64,000 nucleotides of DNA from Eubacterium sp. CAG:274 (GCA_000432155.1 FR888508.1:282041-346040); one strand, 5' to 3'; numbered from the stretch's first letter, positions 24,778-33,628 are shown. The notes: generated by a model from the letters alone, not told the origin. Made by a program: numbers and translations.

Positions 24778-25758
24778 TCAAGTATTGTCATAAAGAACTT
24801 TCATATCTGTTCTCATATCGCCTGTAAATTTTGCTAACTTAGCTGATATTTCATTAAGTTCCTTTATATCTCTAGTTTTTAAATATTCATCAACAATTTC
24901 ATTTGCCTGCTTTTTATAATCTGCCATTTTTACTCTTAAATCAGATAATTTTCTTGCATAGCTTTTGTTTCCGTAAATATTATCTATTGTTTTATAACAT
25001 GATGATAATCTAGTAAAAAATGTCTTACTTGTACTAACATATCTTTTATCAATAGATGTATTTGCCATAGAAGTCCATGTATCTGTAGTTTGTTTCATAG
25101 CAGCGGCTTTAAACTTACCAGCAGTTTCATATGAACCTAATGAATATGTACCTACAGCCTTTTGTATATCACTTCTTACTGTACTAACTATTAAATCAGA
25201 TGGAACAGCCTCTGTTGTAGTAGCAGTAGTTGTTGTTTCTGTTGTAGTTTCTGTTACAGTAGTAGCCTCTGTTGTTTCTTCTGTTACAGTTGTTGCCTCT
25301 GTTGTTGTTTCTGTAATTTCTTCATCATCATCTGCAACATCAATCATTACAACCTTATTTTCGGCATCCCAATCAACGATACCACCAAAACTTTCAGCTA
25401 CATATCTAGCTGGAGCAAGTGTTCTACCGTCTATAATCACTGGTGTTGCGTCCATTTCAGTAACATCTTCATTTATAAAGAGCATATTTGAATCAATCTG
25501 CATAACAACAGTTGTGTTGCCCTTTTCGCCAGTAATAGTTTTTGTATTTGCGTCCCAGTTTACCTTTGCACCACAGGCTTCAAAAATATCTCTTACTGGT
25601 ACCATTGTTCTACCGTCTATAATTGTAGGTGGTACTTGAGTTTCAACCTTTTCGCCATTAACCGTAAGGCTAATATTTTCATCGGCACTTACTTGAACAA
25701 CTGGAAATGCTAAAAGTGATACAGCAAGTAAACTTGCAATTAATTTATTCATCTTCAT
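24778..25758 (-). CDS. Secreted stalk-domain protein, paralogue A
   Basis: Signal peptide (to about residue 25, ...FPVVQVSA), tandem stalk-domain halves (~30-148; IDGRTMVPVRDIFEACGA and IDGRTLAPARYVAESFGG), a Thr/Glu-rich linker (~150-188) and a C-terminal helical domain (~190-326) with YSLGSYETAGKFK, TWTSMANTSIDKRYV and SCYKTIDNIYGN. Very close to the upstream neighbour over its whole length, so the two are a tandem duplicate. It starts 30 nt after the stop of that gene with no promoter seen between, making it the last gene of the kinase-PqqD-peptidase operon. Function unknown. Confidence 0.82.
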   Translation of the reverse strand: MKMNKLIASLLAVSLLAFPVVQVSADENISLTVNGEKVETQVPPTIIDGRTMVPVRDIFEACGAKVNWDANTKTITGEKGNTTVVMQIDSNMLFINEDVTEMDATPVIIDGRTLAPARYVAESFGGIVDWDAENKVVMIDVADDDEEITETTTEATTVTEETTEATTVTETTTETTTTATTTEAVPSDLIVSTVRSDIQKAVGTYSLGSYETAGKFKAAAMKQTTDTWTSMANTSIDKRYVSTSKTFFTRLSSCYKTIDNIYGNKSYARKLSDLRVKMADYKKQANEIVDEYLKTRDIKELNEISAKLAKFTGDMRTDMKVLYDNT

Positions 25759-25788
25759 TTATAAATTCTCCTTTCTAAACAACTTTAA

Positions 25789-26754
25789 TCAGCTATTATC
25801 ATACTGAAATTTTATATCAGATGCCATTTTTGATGAAAATTGTGACAATTCTGAAACAATAGCTTTTATTTCTTCAGTATCTCTTGTTTTAAAAAATTTA
25901 TTTATTATTATATTTCCGTCAGTTTTATAGCCTCTCATTATATCCCCAAAACTAAGTATTCGTTTTGGATATTCCGAGTTGCCATACACAGAATCTAAAT
26001 TTCTATAAAAAGAATTTATGGCATAATATAAGCTTTTAGCTGATGCAACATAAGCCTTATCTAAATCTGTAGTAGCCAAAGACTCCCAATTTTTTATAAT
26101 TTGGTTCATGGCATTGCTTTTAAATCTACCAGCTGTTTCATAAGAACCTAAAGAATAAGTTCCCAAAGCATGCTCCAAATCATTTCTGACAACTTTTACA
26201 ATTTCATCAGATGGTTCGTTACTTGGCACAACCACAGGAGCAACTGTTGTTATTTCAGTTGTAGTTTCCGTAGTGGTTACAGTTGTGGTTGTTGTCATTT
26301 CAGTTGTAGTTTCAACTGTTGGAGTAGTTACACCTGTTATAACCACAACTCTGTTTAAAGCATCCCATTGTGTAGTTCCACCAAATCCAAGAGCTACATA
26401 TCTGGCCGGAGCAAGAGTTCTGCCGTCAATAATAACCGGTGTAGAATCCATAGTCGCTACATTAGAATTCATATACAACTTGTTACTTCCAACTTGCATA
26501 ACAACATTTTTGCCATTTTTACTACCAGTAATTTTCTTTGTTGCTGGATCCCAAGTAACACTTGCACCACAAGCCTCAAAAATATCTCTTACTGGCACCA
26601 TGGTTCTTCCAACAATAACTGTTGGTGGAACTTCTGTTCTAATAACAGTACCGTCAACTTCAAGAGATATTATCTTTTCCGAATATGCTGAAACCGTTGG
26701 AATTAAACACAGTAAACTAACAACCAATGCAATTATCATTCTTGTTAATTTCAT
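25789..26754 (-). CDS. Secreted stalk-domain protein, paralogue B
   Basis: Same build as its downstream neighbour: signal peptide (to about 23), two stalk-domain halves (~28-145), Thr-rich linker with repeated ACT/ACA codons (~148-175), and a C-terminal helical domain with YSLGSYETAGRFK, ESLATTDLDKAYV and YRNLDSVYGN. Its ATG overlaps the stop of the peptidase gene (ATGA), so its translation is coupled to the kinase-PqqD-peptidase genes. That makes it the best candidate for the exported product or target of that operon (inference). Confidence 0.82.
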   Translation of the reverse strand: MKLTRMIIALVVSLLCLIPTVSAYSEKIISLEVDGTVIRTEVPPTVIVGRTMVPVRDIFEACGASVTWDPATKKITGSKNGKNVVMQVGSNKLYMNSNVATMDSTPVIIDGRTLAPARYVALGFGGTTQWDALNRVVVITGVTTPTVETTTEMTTTTTVTTTETTTEITTVAPVVVPSNEPSDEIVKVVRNDLEHALGTYSLGSYETAGRFKSNAMNQIIKNWESLATTDLDKAYVASAKSLYYAINSFYRNLDSVYGNSEYPKRILSFGDIMRGYKTDGNIIINKFFKTRDTEEIKAIVSELSQFSSKMASDIKFQYDNS

Positions 26755-27227
26755 ATATTCTTCTTACCTATACTTCTCATTATTGCTTTCTTTAATTTTC
26801 TAATTCCGCCAAACACAATATGTCGCAAAGGTCTTATAGCCACCCAAAAAACGACATAAATTCTGTATAATGGATTATTTACGGAAAAACGCTTGCCCTT
26901 TCTTTCTATTGTAGTAACTACGCCTACAACCTGACTATGCTTTACATTGTGTTCAATATTCCATTGATTATCTCCACAAATGTTATATGTACCGTCTTTA
27001 TTTACTGAAATAACTCTATGAAGTACAAAACTACCGTCAGGTCTAATATATAACGGCAAATCATATTTCTTTAAAGAATTAATCTTCTTTATAACAACCC
27101 TATCGCCGTCATTTCTCAGTGTTGGACACATACTATAACCTCTGGGATTAAAGTTAACTGTTCCGCCACTATTAAGCATTTCTTCCATTACATTATACAT
27201 TTGTTGCAGTCTAACTTGTTTACTCAA
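26751..27227 (-). CDS. S24/S26 signal-peptidase-like protein (SipW/ER type)
   Basis: Membrane serine protease of the signal peptidase I superfamily. Seen: catalytic Ser in RGYSMCPTL (Ser ~32) and, where bacterial enzymes have Lys, a His in FVLHRVISV (His ~70). The Ser-His pair is the mark of the SipW/endoplasmic-reticulum branch. A GDNQWNIEH segment matches the conserved box E, and a hydrophobic stretch (~122-142) near the C-terminus could anchor it. No N-terminal membrane helix is seen. Starts at TTG 27227 with GGAGG 9 nt upstream, overlapping the end of pqqD by 8 nt. Probably processes an exported product of this operon. Confidence 0.8.
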   Translation of the reverse strand: MSKQVRLQQMYNVMEEMLNSGGTVNFNPRGYSMCPTLRNDGDRVVIKKINSLKKYDLPLYIRPDGSFVLHRVISVNKDGTYNICGDNQWNIEHNVKHSQVVGVVTTIERKGKRFSVNNPLYRIYVVFWVAIRPLRHIVFGGIRKLKKAIMRSIGKKNI

Positions 27228-27483
27228 GTAAACCTGCCTCCTTGAGCTTTCCTACAAATTCGTCAATATCGCTACTGGCTGTTTCTTTGTCAATTTCGTA
27301 TTCAGCTAAAAGAGAATCTAAAAGTTCTTCCTTTGTACAGCCTTTTTCAAGATTTCTCCAGAAAAAAGCACCTACATCATTAAGTGTAATAACACCACTA
27401 AAGTTTAATTCGCCCTCTCCAATAGGAACAACAATGTTGCTACCTGCAACTTCTCTAAGTAAATAACCTTCTTTTATTTTCAT
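27220..27483 (-). CDS. PqqD family peptide-recognition protein
   Basis: 87-residue winged-helix protein of the PqqD family, which in RiPP pathways holds the leader of a precursor peptide (RRE domain). Seen: VVPIGEGELNFSGVITLNDVGAFFW, the PqqD core pattern, then helical EELLDSLLAEYEID and a C-terminal helix DEFVGKLKEAGLLE. It overlaps the kinase gene (ATGA) and the peptidase gene. No radical SAM or cyclase gene and no short precursor gene adjoins it, so the partner is unknown. Confidence 0.82.
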   Translation of the reverse strand: MKIKEGYLLREVAGSNIVVPIGEGELNFSGVITLNDVGAFFWRNLEKGCTKEELLDSLLAEYEIDKETASSDIDEFVGKLKEAGLLE

Positions 27484-28193
27484 AACTTTTCCTCCACCTT
27501 TATTGAGTTATAGCTAACCTCAACTGCTTCCATATCCATATTACAACCCATTCTATAAACCTTGATAGTTCTTAAAACCTTATCCAAAATAGTTAAAAGA
27601 TTTATCATTTCAGATTTATTTTCTGGTCTTATTGTCTGTTGCAATATAAATGGAATTGCTTCCTTAGGTGTAATTTCCCTAACCCAATTATTTTCTGAAC
27701 GCTCTAAGCACACAATAGCCCCAATAGGAACACGCATATTAATATTTTTATCCGTCTTTCCACTCCAAGGTGTACCATATACATACAATTCTCCGTCTAC
27801 AAGTCTAATGGCTGGTTTATCATCATTTATGATTTTCGCCTCATCTTCGCCAAAGTACTTCTGCCAAAGACTTGTATGTGTTGATTTTCCCGTACCTGGG
27901 TCTGCAGAAAATAAATAGGCTCGTCCATCTTTCACAATACCACTACTATGGAGCATAAAACCATTGAAGTGTAACAAAGCCTCATAAAATGCCGCACCAG
28001 TATAAACATATTCCACATCATCACAAGATAAAAGTGGATTTTCCTTTTGGAGTCTAATTATTTCTTCCTTTGGAATATTAATAGTTAAATTAGGCTTTTC
28101 AAAGTCAGCTTTATACGGTGGACACTGCTTTTTCATTGTATCATATTTATAGTCAATTAGCAAATTCAAATCTGCTACTCTTAATTTTTCCAT
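27480..28193 (-). CDS. HPr-kinase-like P-loop protein
   Basis: 237-residue ATP-binding protein related to HPr kinase and to the kinases found beside PqqD proteins. Seen: HSSGIVKDGRAYLF, P-loop SADPGTGKSTHTSLW (~96-110), then IINDDKPAIR (~121-130) with the acidic pair of HprK-like active sites, and YGTPWSGK (~138-145). It lacks the N-terminal domain of true HPr kinase and is not near pts genes. First gene of the overlapping operon. It may phosphorylate a peptide or secreted protein; an HprK-like kinase modifies some lasso peptides (family knowledge). Confidence 0.72.
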   Translation of the reverse strand: MEKLRVADLNLLIDYKYDTMKKQCPPYKADFEKPNLTINIPKEEIIRLQKENPLLSCDDVEYVYTGAAFYEALLHFNGFMLHSSGIVKDGRAYLFSADPGTGKSTHTSLWQKYFGEDEAKIINDDKPAIRLVDGELYVYGTPWSGKTDKNINMRVPIGAIVCLERSENNWVREITPKEAIPFILQQTIRPENKSEMINLLTILDKVLRTIKVYRMGCNMDMEAVEVSYNSIKVEEKL

Positions 28194-28216
28194 AATCTTC
28201 CCCTCAGTTCCGTCTT

Positions 28217-28244
28217 ATAGTATAGCATATTTATACATTGTCAA
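28217..28244 (-). promoter_or_regulatory. Promoter of the kinase-PqqD-peptidase operon
   Basis: Minus strand TTGACA (28244-28239), 16-bp spacer, TACTAT (28222-28217), 23 nt before the kinase ATG. The -35 hexamer overlaps the stop codon of the upstream gene. Confidence 0.65.
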
Positions 28245-29998
28245 CAACATTTTTTTAACAAAGCTTCGCAAATTGACAATCTGTTAAATGGGATTGTAAA
28301 GTAATATCCATCAGCTATATCCTTTACCTTTTCCATAATGTCAAAGGCAATCTCAAGACCAACCTTTTCTCCCTCTTCCTTTGACATATCCATACTAAAT
28401 CTATCTATTATCCAATCTGGAATAGTAATACCTGGAAGCTCATTTCGTATAAAATTAGCATTTCTATAACTAACTAAAGGCATAACACCAAATAAAATCG
28501 GAACTGATAAAAAAGACTTGATATATTTTAAACTTTCAATATCTTTGTCATCGTATACTGGTTGTGTAAGGAAATACTTTGCCCCAGCCTTTTCCTTTTC
28601 AACTGCACGCCTTACTTCCACATCTAAATTTCTTCTAGCATAGTTTATTGCTCCGCCAAAACAAATTTTATCATCTGGGAAATTTTCTTCGTTAATATTT
28701 TCAATATATTTCATAAGTTTTATTGAGTCAAAGTTAAATACACTCTTTACCTGTTCTCTACTAGCACTAGGAACAGGGTCCCCTGTAATTACCAATAAAT
28801 TTCTTATGTCATTAATATGTGCACCTAATAAAAGTGAGCTCATACTTATTGCATTTCTATCTCTGCAACAGATATGTGGCATAACATTTATACCAACTTC
28901 TCTTGCTACCTTTGTACTTACAAGCACAGAATCTGCTCTAGTTCTTCCACTTGGAGAATCAGCAAAAGTAATTATATCAACACTATGCTTTTTCAAATAA
29001 TTTGCTGTTTCCATAAGTTTTGTAGTATCTGCATTTTTAGGTGGGTCTAATTCAACAGCAATAATCTTTTCACCCTTTGCCTTATTTGCAAAAAATACAT
29101 TATTTTTAGGCTCTTTGTGTTCATCACTATTTTCCAATAAAGCAGCTTTCAATTCGTGTGGCTTTTGACTAAAATCTACAGCATCATTTAAAGCCTTAAT
29201 ATATTTAGGAGTTGTACCACAACAACCTCCTAAAAATTCAATATTCATAGAACTAACATCTTTCATAACATCTGAAAAATATTTGATATTATCTAAAAAT
29301 ACCATTCTATCCTGAATAATTGACGGATAACTTGAATTAGGAAGTGCTGCTACTGGCTTTGAAAAATTAAACTTAATTTTCTTTAAAACATTTTGTAAAT
29401 GTATAGGACCAACACCGCAATTAAAGCCCATAGCATCTATAGTGTCAATACCGTCACATTTTTCTAAAAGGCGTTCAGCTCCAGCACCTCTCTGTGTAAA
29501 TCCATGTTGGTTAAGACAGAAATTAACTATTGCAAAAGCATCTAGCTTTTGTTTTTTCAAATACTCTAAAGGTCGTATAACATCATCAATATCAGCGAAA
29601 CTTTCGAAATTGAAAATCTCTGCACCCTGTTCAATAAAACAGTCTATTATAAACTCGTATTCCTTTAAAACTGCACCTGTTTCAATAGGACCAATATCTG
29701 CCGCCACATAAGCCTTATCTCCGCAAGCCTCTTTTGCAATTTCCCAGCCAGCTTTTATAATGCTTTTAAGTTCTTCTTTATCACAACCTAAACTACCTGT
29801 ATTTGCCTCAAATGTATTAGTTCGTATTAAAACAGCCCCTGCATCTACATATTCCTTATGTATTTTTAATACAGTTTCTCTATCCTTTATATTTGCCATT
29901 TCCGGAACTAAGCACTTGCCGTTAATTTCAGCATAGTATGTACTAAAAGCTCCGTCATAAAGTACCCTGTTATTTTTTATATATTCTCTAAAGTTCAT
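28241..29998 (-). CDS. Bifunctional homocysteine S-methyltransferase / methylenetetrahydrofolate reductase
   Basis: Fusion that joins one-carbon reduction to methionine synthesis. Seen: N-terminal homocysteine methyltransferase barrel (~1-290) with zinc ligands in MGFNCGVGP and GGCCGTTPKYI, and a C-terminal MTHFR barrel (~315-585) with AVELDPPKNAD and LLVITGDPVPSASR. Like YitJ of Bacillus it has no B12-binding domain, so it may depend on another methyl donor system. Length 585 is usual for this fusion. No S-box or other leader is seen; the lipoprotein gene ends 12 nt upstream. Confidence 0.93.
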   Translation of the reverse strand: MNFREYIKNNRVLYDGAFSTYYAEINGKCLVPEMANIKDRETVLKIHKEYVDAGAVLIRTNTFEANTGSLGCDKEELKSIIKAGWEIAKEACGDKAYVAADIGPIETGAVLKEYEFIIDCFIEQGAEIFNFESFADIDDVIRPLEYLKKQKLDAFAIVNFCLNQHGFTQRGAGAERLLEKCDGIDTIDAMGFNCGVGPIHLQNVLKKIKFNFSKPVAALPNSSYPSIIQDRMVFLDNIKYFSDVMKDVSSMNIEFLGGCCGTTPKYIKALNDAVDFSQKPHELKAALLENSDEHKEPKNNVFFANKAKGEKIIAVELDPPKNADTTKLMETANYLKKHSVDIITFADSPSGRTRADSVLVSTKVAREVGINVMPHICCRDRNAISMSSLLLGAHINDIRNLLVITGDPVPSASREQVKSVFNFDSIKLMKYIENINEENFPDDKICFGGAINYARRNLDVEVRRAVEKEKAGAKYFLTQPVYDDKDIESLKYIKSFLSVPILFGVMPLVSYRNANFIRNELPGITIPDWIIDRFSMDMSKEEGEKVGLEIAFDIMEKVKDIADGYYFTIPFNRLSICEALLKKCC

Positions 29999-30010
29999 AA
30001 ACTCATTACC

Positions 30011-30766
30011 TTACCTGTAGCTATATAAATCAATGCTCTTTACATATCCATCTCTAACTATAAATTTCATTGAATATGTTGCCTCTGGAACATTTAACAG
30101 GTCCTTTCCCTTTTCAACAATTATTCTTTCGTATTTATATACCAACTGCTGTACTTGCTTACCCTCTTCATTTGTAGTAACTTCTGTCTGTTCCTGTGGA
30201 ACTTCTGTTTTCTTGAAGTACAACTGAATAACATAGTTTTTATCATCAATTTTGCTTGTAATATATTCTTCTTCCTGCTTTTTGTTTATATCATAAGCAA
30301 CCTTTACATCATCAGGCGTACTACAATTTTTATTATCCTCGCCTTTAAGACCAACAATAGATATGCCCTTGCTGTTAACTACTGGAAGATTGCCACCCTC
30401 ATAGCTAATATGGCTTACAACAGTATGGTCAGTAGGTGTTTCATCACCCTCAAATTTAACAACCTTATCTTTAACATCATAGTTTGTAACAGCTAAGTAT
30501 CTTACTAACTCATTATCATTAAAAGGTAATGAATCTTGGTCCTCATCAAGACCTATTATAAAACTACTGTTTCCGTCTTTATCTGGAGGCGTATATAAAC
30601 CAAAATCTTCTTTTGAATATGTAACAGATAAGTCACTTAAATCAGTACCACTTGTACCCTCAGATGAAGTGATTTCTGTTGTATTGTCGCTTACTGATGT
30701 TTTGCTACTTGTTGCACAGCCAGTTACTGTCAACAAAGATAAAACCACACATAAAAATTTTTTCAT
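30011..30766 (-). CDS. Predicted lipoprotein of unknown function
   Basis: 251 residues. Signal peptide with lipobox VTGC (Cys ~17), so it is lipidated and anchored outside the membrane. A Ser/Thr-rich spacer (~18-48) follows, then a domain with alternating strands that I do not recognise (FIIGLDEDQDSLPFND, GISIVGLKGEDNKNC). It has its own promoter with an extended -10 box and lies 12 nt before the methionine/folate gene, so the two may be cotranscribed. Confidence 0.7.
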   Translation of the reverse strand: MKKFLCVVLSLLTVTGCATSSKTSVSDNTTEITSSEGTSGTDLSDLSVTYSKEDFGLYTPPDKDGNSSFIIGLDEDQDSLPFNDNELVRYLAVTNYDVKDKVVKFEGDETPTDHTVVSHISYEGGNLPVVNSKGISIVGLKGEDNKNCSTPDDVKVAYDINKKQEEEYITSKIDDKNYVIQLYFKKTEVPQEQTEVTTNEEGKQVQQLVYKYERIIVEKGKDLLNVPEATYSMKFIVRDGYVKSIDLYSYR

Positions 30767-30793
30767 ATTATTCTCCTTTGCATAATTGTGTAT

Positions 30794-30802
30794 ATTATAT
30801 CA
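30794..30802 (-). promoter_or_regulatory. Extended -10 promoter of the lipoprotein gene
   Basis: Minus strand TGATATAAT (30802-30794), 28 nt before the ATG. No good -35 hexamer is present, which fits an extended -10 promoter. Confidence 0.5.
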
Positions 30803-30854
30803 TATTTTTATTTTTTTGTACACAATAGTATACTCTATTGACAAAAAATAATAA

Positions 30855-32780
30855 TTATTTTAGCGTGTGCATATAACTTTCAGCTTCATCCCAATTTACT
30901 GTAAACCCAGCACCATGACTACAGAACACAGAGCAAGAAGTATTTTCCTTGTCTTCGCCTTTATTATAGTTTATTTTTTCTATAACTTCATCGGCGATTT
31001 CACATTTTTCATATCCATCAACAGTCATAACAATACTTCCAGTTCCTTTTGTAAATGAAAGCAATTCTTCTTGATAATCCATAAATGTTTCAACTGGACC
31101 TCTGCCCTTTATTTTGTATGTATTGCCCATTTGAACAGGAGGTTCAAAGCTACCTCTTAACCTTTGAATATCTGTCATAATTCTTCCGGCATATTCCTCT
31201 CCAGCATATATTTCAAAGGCGTAAAAAGGCTCAAGAATAACATTTTCTGCCTTTTCTAAGCCCTGTCTGATAGCTCTGTAAGTAGCCTGTCTGAAATCTC
31301 CACCTTCTGTATGTTTTAAATGAGCTCTACCATTTATCAATGTAATTTTTACATCAGTAAGGGGAGAACCTGTTAATATTCCCTTGTGCTGTTTTTCAAA
31401 AATATGAGTTTTTACAAGTGCCTGATAATTAGCTGAAAGAACATCAATGTGAACTGTACTATCAAAAGTAATACCACTATTTCTTTCAGCTGGAGCAATT
31501 TCCAACACAACCTCTGCATAATGTCTTAAAGGTTCATAATGACCATAGCCAATAACTGTTTTAGCTACAGTTTCTCTATACTGTACCTCTGGCTTTTCAA
31601 ATGTAGCACTTATACCAAATCTTGTTGAAAGAATTTCCTGTAAAACTTCAAGCTGTATTTTACCCATTACGCTTACAACAATTTCATTAGTTTGTTTTAT
31701 GTATTCTGTCCTAAGCATAGGTTCTTGATTTTCAAGCATTTTAAGACATTCCATAACCTTATTGCTGTCTGTTCCGTCTAATATATTTACTTTTGATTGT
31801 AATGCTGAAATCATAGTATATTTTTCTGCATTTTTTATAATTTTGCCATTCTTTATTATATCGCCACAAGAAACTTCATTTAGACCTGTAACCCCAAATA
31901 TTTGACCACCACAAGCTTTATCTGAATTTTCGTATTTTTCCCCTTTATAAAAACGAATTTCATTTATCTTTTCGTTGCCTATAGTTTCTTTTACGCCAAT
32001 AGTACCAGAATTGCCCTTTATATAAGCAACTTTTAAACCTTTGGAATCATATCTTATTTTAAAGACTTCTCCACAAAATTCTCCATCAGAACTGTAATCT
32101 GTAAAAGTCAATTTATCAAATACACTAAAAAATTGGTCTATACCGATATCCTTTAAAGCTGAACCTTTCATAGCTACAAAAATATTTCTATTTTTAACGC
32201 TATCTTTTATGGCTGTTATTTCATCTCCACCACCATCAAGATATTCTGACAAATAATCTTCGTTTCTTTCAGCTATAAATTCCTTATTTTCATCTTTTGA
32301 AATATCCTCAAAATCATCTATAAAAAGAACATCTTCTGTTAATTTTTCTCTTATGCTTTCAAGGGTATTTTCAATGCTAAAACCTGTAATATCACATTTA
32401 TTCACAAATATGAAAACAGGCACACCATAATTTTCCAAAAGCCTAAAAAGAGTAACTGTATGTGCCTGTACGCCATCACTACCATTGATAATCAATATAG
32501 CATAGTCTAAAGCCGACATTGTTCTTTCAGCCTCTGGAGAAAAATCTGTATGCCCAGGGGTATCTATTATATAGTATTTATTTTCGTTATAATCAAAAGA
32601 CGCCTGTTCTGCAAAAACAGTAATGCCTCTTTCTTTTTCAATATTATCGCAATCCAAAAAGGCAGTTTGGTTATCCACCCTGCCTAAATTTCTTATACTT
32701 CCATTTTTATATAAAAGTTGTTCACTAAATGTAGTTTTGCCACCGTCAACATGAGCAAATATTCCTATAGTTTTAAACAT
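30855..32780 (-). CDS. TetM-like ribosome-protection-type GTPase
   Basis: 641-residue translational GTPase related to EF-G and the Tet(M)/Tet(W) group. Seen: G1 AHVDGGKTT (Gly where Tet(M) and EF-G have Ala), G2 ERGITV, G3 DTPGHTD, G4 NKCD, domain II, the EF-G-like IV domain with GRAHLKHTEGGDFRQATYRA, and a C-terminal SVFCSHGAGFTVNWDEAE. The ATG at 32780 is chosen because AGGG lies 6 nt before it. It follows rsmI by a few bases at the end of the tmk-holB-ricT-trmN-rsmI run. A chromosomal housekeeping role in translation is as likely as tetracycline protection; resistance cannot be called from this sequence. Confidence 0.82.
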   Translation of the reverse strand: MFKTIGIFAHVDGGKTTFSEQLLYKNGSIRNLGRVDNQTAFLDCDNIEKERGITVFAEQASFDYNENKYYIIDTPGHTDFSPEAERTMSALDYAILIINGSDGVQAHTVTLFRLLENYGVPVFIFVNKCDITGFSIENTLESIREKLTEDVLFIDDFEDISKDENKEFIAERNEDYLSEYLDGGGDEITAIKDSVKNRNIFVAMKGSALKDIGIDQFFSVFDKLTFTDYSSDGEFCGEVFKIRYDSKGLKVAYIKGNSGTIGVKETIGNEKINEIRFYKGEKYENSDKACGGQIFGVTGLNEVSCGDIIKNGKIIKNAEKYTMISALQSKVNILDGTDSNKVMECLKMLENQEPMLRTEYIKQTNEIVVSVMGKIQLEVLQEILSTRFGISATFEKPEVQYRETVAKTVIGYGHYEPLRHYAEVVLEIAPAERNSGITFDSTVHIDVLSANYQALVKTHIFEKQHKGILTGSPLTDVKITLINGRAHLKHTEGGDFRQATYRAIRQGLEKAENVILEPFYAFEIYAGEEYAGRIMTDIQRLRGSFEPPVQMGNTYKIKGRGPVETFMDYQEELLSFTKGTGSIVMTVDGYEKCEIADEVIEKINYNKGEDKENTSCSVFCSHGAGFTVNWDEAESYMHTLK

Positions 32781-32788
32781 CTTCAACC

Positions 32789-33619
32789 CTACTTTTTTAT
32801 ATAAGCATAAACATCTCTTTTGCCTATACCTCTATCTTTTGCAACCTGTTTCATAGCATCTTTTTCAGACATACCCTGTTCAATATACATATTAAAATGT
32901 TCTTCAATAGTCATTTCTTCAAAAGACGCAATTTTATCCTCTTTTATCTTTTCTTTATCCTTGCCCTCTAGCACAAGTACAAATTCGCCCTTTGGCTCAT
33001 TTTCTTTAAAATATTCCAATACTTCCCCTACAGCACCTCTGTTTACTGTTTCGTGCTTCTTTGTAAGTTCTCTTGCTACAGCAATATTTCTATCTCCAAC
33101 AGTTTTATATATGCTATCAAGGGTATCTACTAAGTGATGAGGGGCTTCATAGAAAACAGTAGTTCTGCTTTCATCAACCAATCTTTCAAGAACTTCTGCT
33201 CTCTGCTTTTTATTTCTTGGCAAAAATCCTTCAAAAATATAACTTCTACTGTTTAAACCACTTAAAACAAGAGCTGTAACTACTGCTGTTGGTCCAGGCA
33301 CAACAGTAACCGGAACATTATTTTCATAACATAGCTTTATAAGGTCTTCCCCTGGGTCAGAAATACCAGGCATACCCGCATCAGTTACTAAAGCTATATC
33401 CTTTCCCTCTTGCAACAATTTAATAAGCTGAGGTCCTTTTACATCTTTATTATGTTCATAATAACTTGTAAGCGGAGTTTTAATATCAAAGTGATTTAAC
33501 AGCTTAACACTTTGTCTTGTGTCCTCAGCAGCAATTAAATCCACTTCTGAAAGCACTCTGACTACTCTGTAAGTCATATCCTCTAAATTTCCAATAGGTG
33601 TACCACAAATATATAACAT
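32789..33619 (-). CDS. rsmI: 16S rRNA (cytidine1402-2'-O)-methyltransferase
   Basis: Methylates the ribose of C1402 in the decoding centre. Seen: LYICGTPIGNLEDMTYR at the start, AAEDTRQSVKLLNHF, ALVTDAGMPGISDPG, and VTVVPGPTAVVTALVLSG, the four tetrapyrrole-methylase-fold motifs of RsmI. The C-terminal ~45 residues form the small helical extension. Length 276 is normal. It lies 9 nt after trmN, as in the yab region of Bacillus. Confidence 0.96.
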   Translation of the reverse strand: MLYICGTPIGNLEDMTYRVVRVLSEVDLIAAEDTRQSVKLLNHFDIKTPLTSYYEHNKDVKGPQLIKLLQEGKDIALVTDAGMPGISDPGEDLIKLCYENNVPVTVVPGPTAVVTALVLSGLNSRSYIFEGFLPRNKKQRAEVLERLVDESRTTVFYEAPHHLVDTLDSIYKTVGDRNIAVARELTKKHETVNRGAVGEVLEYFKENEPKGEFVLVLEGKDKEKIKEDKIASFEEMTIEEHFNMYIEQGMSEKDAMKQVAKDRGIGKRDVYAYIKK

Positions 33620-33628
33620 CTTTATCTC

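Noticed and set aside
23037..26754. Calling the three stalk proteins copper amine oxidases
   Set aside because: They carry only the N-terminal stalk-like domain; no catalytic domain or topaquinone site is present.
26273..26803. Plus-strand open frame of 176 codons opposite stalk gene B
   Set aside because: Shadow of the minus-strand gene; codon repeats of the Thr linker keep several frames open.
30855..32780. Calling the TetM-like GTPase a tetracycline resistance gene
   Set aside because: Context is a housekeeping operon and the G1 motif differs; no mobile element or other resistance gene is near.
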